Shown piece by piece: positions 19,677 through 30,653 of a stretch of 52,093 nt of DNA. The position numbers and the translations under genes were made by a program. Location of the stretch: contig NW_013546600.1 of the NCBI RefSeq assembly GCF_000760515.2, positions 1 through 52,093 on the forward strand, read 5' to 3'. Positions within the stretch are counted from its first letter, which is position 1, and each line of letters starts with the position of its first letter. Below the pieces are notes generated by a model that ran no database searches, was not told the origin of the DNA, and was given only the letters and a program-made list of their open reading frames with translations. This DNA is from Mitosporidium daphniae. Its lineage: Eukaryota; Microsporidia.

Positions 19677-22600
19677 TTAGTCGTCATCCGAAACTATAAA
19701 CCCATCGCCCTCATCGTAAGAGTCTGAGGCGTTTTGTGGCGGTTTTGTGGCTCGCTTTGGCTTAATGGTTTTCGCAGCTCTAGATTTGGCTGCACTCACA
19801 CCCTTTCCCTTGGAAGCCTTTGGTTTTATCATCTTATCTTTGACCAGGTCATTGGAAACTTCCTTGATCTCTTCATCATCTTCGGAGATATGTACGTCCT
19901 CAGTAGAAATAGCGTCCATTTGCACAGTACTTGCGGAGAGAGCGGCATTTTTCTTAACATCCGTAAGTGCATATGGCATTTGATGAAATTCCTTGTTGTA
20001 CCTAAAAAAAGAATCGAATTTCCAAATACTGCCGGGTTAGTGTGGATTTTACATTTGATGGGATATTGTTGGAAATGATGGAGGCATCATACTTTCCAAC
20101 CCCAAGCTCCATAATTGCATCGTAATCTTCCTTTGAGATTGTGTAGCGATCCAAATAGGCTATCACATCGCCAACGCCATTCTACAAAGTTTGACATTTA
20201 AAACGTACAACTCCCTTTTGGATTAACGTTGAGGCCATCAGAAAAACAAACGCCGGAAGGTATGCTTGTCGGATTTCCGATTTTCCACCCGTAACATGAA
20301 GGCATAGATGAATGGAGAGTTCTGTCAAAAGACGGTTGTTTTTTGTGCATTTCGAATTTTGCCCAAGCCAACTAGGGAAAGAGATCAACACGGTAAACAA
20401 AACCTTGCAAATTCGATTCGTCCACCCAACGAGCCGGAGCAATTAAAAGCCGGCACCACGCACGATAGAAAGCCATGAAAAGGAGCAAGGGTCCACAATT
20501 GATTTGCGCTTTCCATCGTTACAGAATGTCAATACTTACCCATGGATCCTGGCATCGACAATGTCTGATAATGAGAACGAGTCTGCTGCGGCACTAATTT
20601 TCTGCAAAGTTAAAAAATCGGCCTGTTTTTGCGATTTGGCATGCGGCAGTGTAGGCTTGCAGGCGACATAGTTTTCCTAAGTGGTTTTAATTTCGACCGT
20701 ACCTGCATCATTAGTGGGACCAATGAAGAATCGGTAAAATAGAGCTCAAGTAGCTGGTTGATCGATTTTGAGGAAAACGAGGAGCGGGACATCAACTCGC
20801 CAATCACATCAAAAGGCCCCTTTTCCGTATCCTTTTTAGAGAGTTCAGAGCTAAAGGTAAACCTGTGCCCACGCTTACTATGACTTGGCCTCATCGTAGG
20901 AGAGGGAATCTTTTGTTAACAGCCATGTGCTCAAGATATTCAATATTTGCCGCATATCCCCATGTGTGGACGAGACAAGTTGGTCGACGATGTTTGCGGA
21001 AATCGGTAGGTTTTGTTTTCGACAAATTTCCGAAATCCTTGGAGCAATTTGACGGGAATCCGGTCTAAGCAAGCAAGAAGGCGTGTCTTACCTTCGAAAT
21101 CGGATATCAAGACAGTAGTTGGCAAGAGAGCGCACTTTGATGCTCGATCTGTCATTACAAATACAAATGACGGGGATTTTTGTCTTTTTAAGCAGCACAA
21201 TCAATTCTGCCATGCCACCGCGATCTCCCGCGGACATCCCGTCAACCTCATCCATGATTAGAAGAATGCTTTTGAATGGGGTTTTTGAGCCAAAGGAGGT
21301 CGTATTGGTTATCATCGTCTTATTGTCAAGAAGATCTTGGACTTCATTCTAAAGCTTGTAAATGAAAGAATACTTTGAGGCTTTTTTTGCTCCTTGTATC
21401 GCTAGCATTGAGCTCTACCGCCATATAGCCCTCGATTTTTGCTACCAGATTTGCAGCGGTGGTCTTTCCGATGCCAGGAGGACCCGATATAAGCGCCGCC
21501 TTGAACGTGGCGCCCATGGGGCCTTTTCTTTTCCTAGCCCTTGTAATCAGCAACACCTACCATTCTTGAAGCCATTGCCGCAGCTTTTGAACCTGGGAGT
21601 TGTTCCCAACAAGCTCGGAAAGGTCTTTGGGCATGTATTTAAAGGTCCACATGAGCGAGCTAATGCAAAATGTATGTTGAAGCTTACTCCAAACAAGCAT
21701 CTGGGGCGCCTTTTTGAACTGGGGCTGACCTTTGCTTTGGAGGCTCTTTTTTGGCGCACATTGCAACATGGTCATCCTCGATCACTTCGCCATGCTCGGA
21801 ACGTCTTGGCATTGTTTGGATCAATTTATAAAACTGCTCCTCATTAAGCAGAGAAAGCCCAAGTTGCTTGGCCTTTTCAATCTTCCCAGGCCCCGGGTCA
21901 TCACCGACAACGATAAACGAAGTTTTTCCACTTGGGGCACTTGTCACCTTTCCTCCATATCGTTTCGATAGATCCTGAATCTCTTCTCTATTTAGTTGCG
22001 CAAAATTTCCCGTAAACACAAACGTCAATCCCTAAAAACATCAAGCATCACGAACCATACCAAAAGGCAGTTTTCTTTCCCCTCAATAGAAACCCCAGGA
22101 TGGCGAGCACAGTTTGAGGCTTGTTTACTGAGAAGCTGGAAATAGCTACAAGGTAAAAAAATACCCCTACTTGAAGGCCTTTTTTTCTCCAACAAGAATG
22201 GCCTCGACGCTTGTTGTTTCAATCTTAGGGACTCCCTCGGTAAAGAACGAAACAGGCTTGGGTTTTTTCGAAGAGGCGTGATGAAATGGCTTCACAATCT
22301 CCAAAAGCTCATTTTGATCATCTGAGGGGTTATTCGATGAATGGGAAGATCGTTCATGAGCCTCAAACTCATCATCCGAAGCCACCGTTCGTTTGGAAGG
22401 AAAAGATTTCAAAGCATCCGTTGAAGCTGTTCGTTGCTGGAGTACTTCAAGCTCATCATTGAGAATCCGGAGTTTGGATTTTTGCTCAATAATACTTTTC
22501 AATGCCTCTTTATCGGGGTCGTTAAGCATGTGGGACGTATCGATGCTCATCAAGTCGGCATCCAGATCTTCATCGTTAAAAATATCCCCAATCGATGGCT

Positions 22601-22854
22601 AGGTAAATAAAAAATAACGAATCTACAGGAGTGTATGACTTTTTGGTTGTCATTCTGCTTGACTTTCGAATGGAGGGATTGGCCTGTTCAGCAGGCAAGT
22701 TATCCAATTCAATTGTCTCAATGTCTTTGATGGTAGGCTCATCTTGTAAAGATGGCTTGACATCCTCCAAATAACCAGCACTTTTCTTAATGGATTCCTT
22801 TGTCCCAAAAAAGCTCCTCAAAGACTAAATGTCAAAATGGCACAAAAGTACCAT
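19677..22854 (-). CDS. RFC1: Replication factor C large subunit RFC1, multi-exon
   Basis: Clamp-loader subunit that opens PCNA. The first exon is just the ATG at 22852-22854, followed by a 27-nt intron (22825-22851), then [11 protein letters not shown], the PIP-box-like start typical of RFC1. Further exons give the BRCT domain ([14 protein letters not shown] ... [20 protein letters not shown]), the AAA+ core (Walker [34 protein letters not shown], Walker [34 protein letters not shown]), the SRC region ([20 protein letters not shown]), [15 protein letters not shown] and the collar-domain stretch [10 protein letters not shown]. The C-terminus is Lys-rich then acidic, ending GFIVSDDD. About a dozen exons are implied; several collar-domain junctions were not worked out base by base. 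Confidence 0.93.
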
Positions 22855-22910
22855 CAGAAAGGAACAGGCCGTCGGTTAATGCAATTTCCGAATTGATTAA
22901 TTAAAGTTTA
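22855..22910. promoter_or_regulatory. Divergent promoter, RFC1 / NMD3
   Basis: 56 bp between start codons if NMD3 starts at 22911, or 83 bp if the next in-frame ATG at 22938 is used. Contains GATTAATTAAAGTTT adjoining the first NMD3 ATG. Confidence 0.45.
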
Positions 22911-24539
22911 ATGGGCTTAATTTTACAATTTTTTTTAATGGATCCCAGTTTCTGTGTTGATTCTGCACAACAGTCATGGATCCTTTGCTGCCATTGCGGC
23001 ACTCCAATCCAGCCAAACTCTGCTAATATGTGCATTTCATGTCTCAAAAGTCGAGTGGATATAACAGAGGGAATATCAAAGCAAATTGCAATACAAAATT
23101 GCCGTTCTTGCGAGCGCTATTTGCATCCCCCCACTCAATGGCTGGTTTGCCAGCCAGAATCGAAGGAGCTATTGTCGTTGTGTTTGAAGCGGCTAAAGCT
23201 AGGATCTGGATCGGCCTTAAATAGCGTCCGTTTGGTTGATGCGGGGTTTCTCTGGACAGAGCCTCATTCTCGTCGTCTGAAATTGAAGATTACAGTTCAA
23301 AAGGAAGTTCTTGCGTCCACCGTTTTGCAGCAGACATTTCCGGTCGAAGTGGTGATATGTAACCAACAATGCATTAACTGTGCAAAGGTTATGGCAAAAA
23401 ACATGTGGAACACCAGCGTGCAAGTCAGACAAAAGGTCTCGCATCAAAGGACCTTCCTCCATTTGGAACAACTGATCTTAAAATGCAAAGCACATTCCGA
23501 CTGTGTAAATATTAAAAAGGTGCCGCATGGGCTGGACTTTTTTTTCTCATGCAGAACACATGCGATTAAGTTTATCGATTTCCTGGAATCGGTGGCACCC
23601 GTAAAGACAAAGTCTTCCGAACAGCTTTTGTCTCATGATATCCATTCGGGCCATTCGGCATATAAATTTACCTTTTCCGTGGAGCTTCTTCCCATTTGCA
23701 AAGGCGATCTGATTTGCCTACCCCCAGCCATGGCGCGCCAGGCTGGAATTTCATCGACGCCGCTGGTTCTGATCACAAAGGTTGGAAAGCTGTCCGTTGC
23801 AATGGTTAATCCAGCAACTTTGAAGATAACGGAGCTACCTGCAGGTGAATTTTGGCACCATTCCAAGAAGATTCAGCCGCTATTTTCATATTCTGATTTG
23901 AAGAAATTTGTGGTTTTGGATGCTACCCCTCTTTATGATCTTGCCCCGCCCCAGTCAGACCCCTCATCGTTTCTTTTGGCCGACGTAGAAGTTGGCAAAG
24001 AAAGTGATGGGTTTTCCACCACTAGCCTTATCCGAACGCATTTGGGAAGAATCTTGGCTCCAGGTGATCATGTCCTTGGCTATGACCTCAATACTTCCAA
24101 TCCAAATAACGACGATTTTTCCAATATAGAAGACTCTCTGCCTCAGCTGATATATTTGGTAAAGAAATTCCATCCACAAACAGCTTCAAGGCGAAAAAAT
24201 CGATCCTGGAAGCTCAAACATCTTAAATCGGAAATTAGGGATGAGGGCTCTGAAGAAACAAGCTCAACCGCGTCCATGAGCATTGTAGCATCCAATACGA
24301 AGAAGCAAAAGAAAAATTCTTCTAAGCAGCTAGTACAGATGGAGCAAGAGGAAGAAGATCTGGAAATATTTATGCAAGAGATTGAGGAAGACAGCGAGTT
24401 AAGATCTCAATTTAATCTCTATAAGGCAAGAGATTCACGCTACGAACATTTAGAAGAGGAAGGAGAACTCCAGGATGCACATGAAATCGACATTGCAGAT
24501 CTTTTGGACGATCTTTCTATTGCTTCTGATGAGGAATAA
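22911..24539 (+). CDS. NMD3: NMD3, 60S ribosomal subunit export adapter
   Basis: Adapter that links nascent 60S subunits to the CRM1 export receptor. Single exon of 542 residues. The N-terminal Cys-rich zinc region holds repeated CxxC motifs (CCHCGTPI, MCISCLKS, NCRSCERYLHPP, CNQQCINCAKVM), followed by the central domains (LKCKAHSDCVNIKKVPHGLD, FFSCRTHAIKFIDFLESVAP, ELLPICKGDLICLPP) and an acidic, coiled C-terminal tail (EQEEEDLEIFMQEIEED ... IADLLDDLSI) that resembles the export-signal region. A second ATG at 22938 (MDPSFCVDS) is an equally reasonable start; the first adds MGLILQFFL. Intron-free, unlike its divergent neighbour RFC1. Confidence 0.94.
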   Translation: MGLILQFFLMDPSFCVDSAQQSWILCCHCGTPIQPNSANMCISCLKSRVDITEGISKQIAIQNCRSCERYLHPPTQWLVCQPESKELLSLCLKRLKLGSGSALNSVRLVDAGFLWTEPHSRRLKLKITVQKEVLASTVLQQTFPVEVVICNQQCINCAKVMAKNMWNTSVQVRQKVSHQRTFLHLEQLILKCKAHSDCVNIKKVPHGLDFFFSCRTHAIKFIDFLESVAPVKTKSSEQLLSHDIHSGHSAYKFTFSVELLPICKGDLICLPPAMARQAGISSTPLVLITKVGKLSVAMVNPATLKITELPAGEFWHHSKKIQPLFSYSDLKKFVVLDATPLYDLAPPQSDPSSFLLADVEVGKESDGFSTTSLIRTHLGRILAPGDHVLGYDLNTSNPNNDDFSNIEDSLPQLIYLVKKFHPQTASRRKNRSWKLKHLKSEIRDEGSEETSSTASMSIVASNTKKQKKNSSKQLVQMEQEEEDLEIFMQEIEEDSELRSQFNLYKARDSRYEHLEEEGELQDAHEIDIADLLDDLSIASDEE

Positions 24540-24540
24540 G

Positions 24541-24582
24541 TCCGTCCGTCCGTCCGTTTGCTCGTTCGTCTGTCCGTTCGGT
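24541..24582 (+). repeat. GTCC/GTTC tetranucleotide repeat
   Basis: Directly after the NMD3 stop: four GTCC units, then degenerate GTTT/GTTC/GTCT units, ending GTTCGG. It is a low-complexity microsatellite in the 3' flank. Confidence 0.85.
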
Positions 24583-24645
24583 ATAAGCCGTCCATTTTTT
24601 AATTTAAACTAAAATTAAAGCTTAAAACTGACTGTATTATTAAAC

Positions 24646-27600
24646 TTAGAGGGCATACATAAGCCTGATTTCTTCAATCCGTTTGGATATCAATATGGGA
24701 GTGGTCTCCAAATCAGCAGCGATGGTTGCCTTTTTCTCGGGCGGTAGAAAGTGGAAATGCGAAAGAAGAGTGCCATCAATGATATGTTTAGTTGGAGAGA
24801 ATGCAGATCTAAACGACAGGTGGTCCCTACCAATCAGAAGCGGGACAGAGGTCCTCAATAGCATCTCCAGCCTTTGAAAAAAATTGACATCTTGTCGCGT
24901 AAGCATCGGAATCATGGCGCCTATGCAACCTGTAAGCGTTGTATATAACAACACCTCGCGCCCACTCCCCCACACAAGCATGGCCTTGTTCAAAGAGGTA
25001 ATGGTATCCCCCACATGCGCATGGCAGATATTTTCAATCTACAATTAGGAGCTTAACCGCCTACCTTATTTGGCGCACCCAAAAGGTGGCTCCTATCTAT
25101 CAAACGCGCACCAGAGGGATCGGAATCAATTGCCTCGCTAATTGCCAAAGGCAATCTAAGGATGGATATCCCACCAAACTTGTCCGCCATTGCAGTGGTG
25201 TCATAATCAAGGGGCAAAGGAGAACATGATGGCCAGCGAGGGATCGGATCATCGGCAATAATGTAAAAGCAATTATCTTCGGGCTTGTATACGGCAATCA
25301 ACAGGGAGTGTTGGACATCGCTTACGACAACCTTGGTAGCATTGGTATTCAACAGCGTGTCTGAAGTGACTGTGTGAAAGCTGGATGCTCCCGGCGTAGA
25401 GATGGAATAAATCCTGCACGGAAAAGATCTATTTTCGCTTTTTCGAAGCAATTTCTTCTTCCCAAGGTCATAAAGACGAAGGATTTGGCCCAGCCCAACC
25501 AGTAGTCTGCCTCTAAAGGGACAAAAGCTAGCTGGAAGCTCCTCGACTTGGGTCTAAATGATAAAAAGACAGCATATGACCTTATGGAGCAGTTCCAACG
25601 TAATAGCACCATCGCTTTTGATAGTCCATTCATATACATATATCCAGGCGGAATCAAAGGAAAGAGGCATTTGAGAAACATTTATCCCTATGCCTAAAAC
25701 ATAATAAAGCTGCTGAGAGCCATGAAAGCTGACGAGAGACCCACAGAGAGCAGTTTCCTCCGAAGCAAGTGGAAGAGAAAGCCTTTCTTCTCCACTAAGG
25801 AGATCGTAAAGATTAACAAACGATGCCCACTGATTAGGTAAACTACAATTAGTAGGTGTAGAAGAAATAGAAATAGCGTTCATGTTACAAGGTTCGCTAC
25901 AAATTACCATAGCCAAAGGATTCGGAAATACAGATACAAGTGGGTGGATATTGGTTTCAAGTATCATCAATCTGCGAGGAGTCGATGGTAGCTTAATGGT
26001 TAAGTAGGGCTGCAATTTTGGAGGAACGATTTTATGTCCCTTTGCCCCGATCGGTCTATCAAAAGAAATTATTCGAAGGGTAGATCCAGAAACACCCAAT
26101 AATCCGGGAGGCAAATCTTCTGAAGAAAAAAGAGCAGCATACGAAACGCAAATGTAGCTACCAAAATGAGCCAAAATATTGTTACTTGATAGGGAGCAAT
26201 TGGGGCGGTGAGTTCATGAGGTCATTGTTTAGTTGGATCCATGGCTTGGTTGACAATACAACAAGAGAGGATGTATTTGCATTTGATGGATCTTGAAGTG
26301 ATGGTGTGACGACCATGTTGAGCGAACTTGGGCCAATGAACCTTTTCATTAAATGAAAACAGTTACCTTGTTCTTGGGTCAGACAGTGAAAAGCCGGTAA
26401 GAACGCTCCCCTCAACGGTAAATCTTACCAAAATGCCGTTACTCAAGCCAGAAAATAAAAAAAGCGTTTCATTTTCCCCTACAGTGGGATCCTTTTCGCT
26501 CGAAAATGCCAAGCTATTAAGGAGTCCAGATTGAAGCGCCTGCAGTGCAAGCAGATCGAACCCATTTGGTCCGATCGAGAATAGACGAATGATTTGATCT
26601 CCCTCCGTACAGATAGCGACAATCGGGATTTCAGAGATTGAAGAATTTGCAGAACCCCATGGCAGGCCTGGGAGTGCAATAGAAGCTATCTGATTTTCCA
26701 GCTGCTTGTGAAATGTATTTTCAGAAAGCCGTCCTTGAGCATCAAGCGAAAAAAGAATTAAATGGCAATCGTTAGTAGAGATAATTAGCTAAAATTGATC
26801 ACCAACAATCCATACTTGTGAGAAGCTGCTGGAGGCCTTTGAGATGAAAGTGCCAGACCGTGGGGTCCATTCTTTAATGCCGCTCGCATCGGCCATGATA
26901 TGCCGAACCGATTTTGGTGTCACCTACAATAAATTTGGCGGAATACCTGAATAACACTTCCATCCACAAGAGGAGCAAGGTGTATGGTCGAAAGCTGGCT
27001 TAAAGAAAAAGGTGATTCGGTATCTTCCTCAACACTTTCGTCAACAATCAAAGCAGTAGTACAGTTGGGGAAAGAAACGATGATATACCGGGTTTTTCCA
27101 AGCGCTGAATATCCGCCACACGGATTTTTTCCAAGTGTCCATACGCCAGAGGGACTACCAAGAGGAAGCTCGGTGACAGCCAATTCAGACACCTCCAGAC
27201 CATGTCTTAGCGCAACAAGGCAGGCATCTGGGCCTGTCCCACCTGCGGTCACTATTCGTGGGGAATCTTCTCCTGGAATATGAAGCACCTACATGCGGTA
27301 AAGCAAAATAAAATGGCACCTTTGAATCGGTGATTGGAAGCAGCGAATTTTCCTCCTCTAACAAAGACAAATTTTTTAGTTCGGCTCTTGGAACTACCGT
27401 ATTTTTGGAATTATTTTCGGTATCCCACTTTTGCTCTTCATCCTCTGCAAGGCCGACGATTTGGTATGTTGCATTTGACCTTTGTTCCGAGGCAACTATC
27501 AAAAATCCAGCTCTAAGGATACACATTGATCGCGAAAGCTTGATTGAATCAAAGTATCTAACTTCAAGCCTAGTCACTGTATCCCCGTGGTGCTCAAGGG

Positions 27601-28531
27601 TAAGTTTAAATAAATCTCCAGACTCCAGCTGAAACAAAACAAAAAATGAAGACTTGGTCTTGTGCAAAAACGAGGCACATACAAGCAAATTGTCCATCGG
27701 AAGAGAGAGGGAAAACGGATCCACTTTATAATCTTCGGAGTACCATGTTACCGAGTTAATGGCAAATCCCAAAACGCCGCCAGGCCCATCAGGTCCAGAT
27801 GATGCGGAGGAAGAATTTGGCAAAGCCAACAGCAGATGGGTGGTTGGATCCACAGGCCTTTGATACTTTCTAACCATGTGATTAAGACCAAGGTCAAGCT
27901 CATAATGAACAAGTAACATTTGTTCCGCTTCAGAAAGAGCGTCCTGTCCAGGCGCTTGCAGGAATGATTCAAGAGCGAAAAAGACCGGATTTTCAAAGCC
28001 AACGTCCAACGCCACTACAAAATGAACCATCGTATGCGACTTGTGGCAGTCAAGCGGGGAAGAGATCGAAAGGGTTGAGGTTGCATCTCTATTCAGGATG
28101 TATGCGAATTTCATTTTCTCAATTGCGCACAAGAGAAATGCTCTGCCTTTTGGATCCACACTCAAGAACTGGCCAGGTACGGCCCGGCGACAACCTGATC
28201 GGCCAAAGGTTTCAAGAGCCAAAATTTCCAAAGAACGAGTCTCTGGAACATACTCGAGGATTGAAACACGACCGGAATCAGAGCCAATGACTATGTAATC
28301 TTTAGACGAGCCAAGCGGTCGCACAGGCTGGATTGACCTGACGGTTCCAAAAAGACTTCTTCTAATGAGTGAGGATAGTTTTCCCGTTTGTGAGTCAGAG
28401 GCTAGGATTTCAAGCTCAGATGCTCCCCGAATGACAGCAATTTCTTGCTGGGACTTTGTTCCTGAAAAAAATCCCAAAGTCAAAAGGGAGATGCAAGCGC
28501 TGGGCAACAAAGGAAACTCGATCAAGTGCAT
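24646..28531 (-). CDS. SF3B3: SF3B3 (SAP130/RSE1) splicing factor, multi-exon
   Basis: Beta-propeller subunit of the SF3b part of U2 snRNP, which recognises the branch site. The protein starts MHLIEFPLLPSACISLL, aligning with the family N-terminus, and runs to EEIRLMYAL at the C-terminus (family end EDIRTRYAF). Along the way: FFSGTKSQQEIAVIRG, KDYIVIGSDSGRVSILEY, SGCRRAVPGQFLSVDPKGRA, VDVGFENPVFFALES, YELDLGLNHMVRKYQRP, RHGLEVSELAVTELPLG, YIIVSFPNCTTALIVDESVE, DDPIPRWPSCSPLPLDYDT, DRSHLLGAPNKV and LIGRDHLSFRSAFSP. Roughly eight to nine exons; one clear junction is a 31-nt intron (GTGCCATT...CATGTAG) near 27291-27321. Other junctions are placed by continuity only. Confidence 0.93.
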
Positions 28532-28793
28532 AAGAAGAGGCAAAATTATGGCCGAATTTATGTGAAAATTTATAAATTAAAGCGCTGAAACTTGGAGTCT
28601 GCCTTGTAATTGATTTTTTACCTCGGCCTGACATGGGCTCATTAATACATGCTAGTACCAGCATATATGAACTCGCAAGCACAACCAAGAAGCGGTATAA
28701 AACACACGGTGACCCAAAATAACATTTAGATGCAACTGTTTGGCTATTCAGTTCGCGTGCAAAATCCGTACATTTTATGTATAAATTGGTATC

Positions 28794-30428
28794 CTAGCGA
28801 TATGGGGTTTCAACAAGCTTCTCGCTAGTTGTAATTTGCTGTACATATTCAGGTATGCCTTTGATAGACATGCTGGCTGGAAGCGCAGACCTATCGTCTG
28901 CCGTTAACGCAGGACTGTTAAAAGAGGAGGAGCCTATCTGCTCCACATTAAACCCGATGGCGGATAAAAGAGATGCGTTGAGCAACTTTCTTCCGTCAAA
29001 GATAAATGCAGGTTTGCGCATTGAAGCAAAGATATTAGAATAATTTAAATGGTTGAATTCATCCCACTCCGTACATATCACAATTGCGTCGCAATTGTTG
29101 GCAGCCGAGTACGGACATGAATAGATGGTGGTAAGTGTGGCGGCCTCTAAAAATAAAGGAAGCAAAAGAAACCATCCAATAGGCCAAATTCTTGAAAATC
29201 GTTCCAAATTTGGGTTTGGCTAACTTTTGGATCGTAAATAGAAATGTGGGCCCTTTCTCTGATCAGGCTTGCCGCAATAGCTGCAGCTGGAGATTCTCTA
29301 CGAACTTCGGGGCACAAAACAAAACCTGGTATCCCCGGTGTCCTTTTTGAAAGCAAATCCGAATAGCGCGATATTCTTTCCCGAAATGCAACCAAACTGT
29401 TTCGTAATTATTCGCCTAACAAAGCGATCCTTTTGATATTCATTGATCCCGATAACCTCTCTCTAATATTCAGCGACTTTTGTTAGCTGAAATGACTCGC
29501 ACAAGTAGATCAGGTTTAAGACATCTTTTTTGAAGCAGCTTCCTCCAAATCCTAATCAATAAATGTGATGTCAAAGCTAACCAATGGATGCTCTGAGGAA
29601 ATTGGGCCCAATTCTCGAATCGGACCCGATAGCCCTGGAAACTTCGCCAATATCTGCCCCGACAGCTTCACAAACTGCAGAAAGTGCGTTGATCGAGGAG
29701 ACTCTTTGCGCCAACATGGCATTGGCCGCCAATTTAGCTAGTTCAGAGGACCAAATGTTTGTGAGAAGAATTCTTTCTTTCGGAACCCATCTTTCATAAA
29801 TAGAGGCAAGCATATGCCCCGAATTCGAGGCCTCTGTGTTACCAAAAGAGCCAATAAGAATCCGGTCCGGATTCAGCAGGTCACAGATTGCAGTTCCCTC
29901 GGCCAAAAATTCTGGGTTGGAAAGAATTGAAAAGTTGACGCCATCTTTCTTGTTGACCTTAAAAATGTGCTGTATGTACTCTGCTGTTTTGCAGGGAACA
30001 GTGCTTTTTTCAATGATTATCTTTGAAGACTTGGAGACAAGTGCAATCCTTCTCACAGCGCTCTCAAAAAAGCTAAAAATCGGAGGAAGCCATCAATACC
30101 TCGTATCTGCTGCAATTCCAGCACCGATTCCAGACTTTTTCGTTGGCGTATTAACTGCGATAAAGATAATGTCTGCATTTTCAATGGCCTTATCAACATC
30201 GTCTGTAAAGAACAGATTTCTTCCTCTACATCTGAAAACAATTTCAGAAAGCCCTGGCTCGTAAATTGGTAAGGAGTTGCTATTCCATTGCGAAATTCTG
30301 GCAGAGTTTATATCGGCAATCGTAACAAGAACATCGGGGCACTTTTCCGCAATAACAGCGCAGGTTGGGCCGCCAACATATCCGGCCCCAATGCAGCAAA
30401 TGGAGTGGGCATATCTAGGTGGATGCAT
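28794..30428 (-). CDS. UGDH: UDP-glucose 6-dehydrogenase
   Basis: Oxidises UDP-glucose to UDP-glucuronate in the cytosol. The Rossmann start is [20 protein letters not shown]; then [99 protein letters not shown]. The catalytic-Cys motif FGGSCFKKD sits at a splice boundary near 29530-29580, and a later exon holds [16 protein letters not shown]. The C-terminal domain has [27 protein letters not shown] and [12 protein letters not shown]. At least six exons with introns of about 27 nt. The product feeds glucuronate- or xylose-containing glycans; which of these the organism makes is not shown here. Confidence 0.93.
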
Positions 30429-30575
30429 GTAAGAGCAAGCCAGAAAACTTGGTTAAGTAAGTGGAATACGAATGTTTGTTATTGATAGCCTATGCATGTT
30501 GACTTGTAAAAATCATTAGATCAAAAATTACTTAAGGGTGGTCCATGCTTTTGTATATGTGCTCACAATTGGTCG

Positions 30576-30593
30576 AACCCTAACCCTAACCCT
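30576..30593 (+). repeat. Interstitial telomere-type repeat, three AACCCT units
   Basis: Three perfect head-to-tail AACCCT units (TTAGGG on the other strand), 60 bp upstream of the PIGV ATG and 147 bp upstream of the UGDH ATG. Single, imperfect copies occur elsewhere, for example at about 44140 and 44450. In fungi such teloboxes can be Rap1/Tbf1-type binding sites; that role is inferred here. Confidence 0.75.
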
Positions 30594-30653
30594 CGATACT
30601 TTTGACAAACTCCTAATTGCAATCATAAGCTGTATGCCTTACTTGTTGAAAAT

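Noticed and set aside
30571-30600. tRNA B-box (GGTTCGA) on the minus strand next to the AACCCT repeats
   Set aside because: The sequence continues CCAATT rather than NTCC, and no A-box or acceptor stem can be paired around it.
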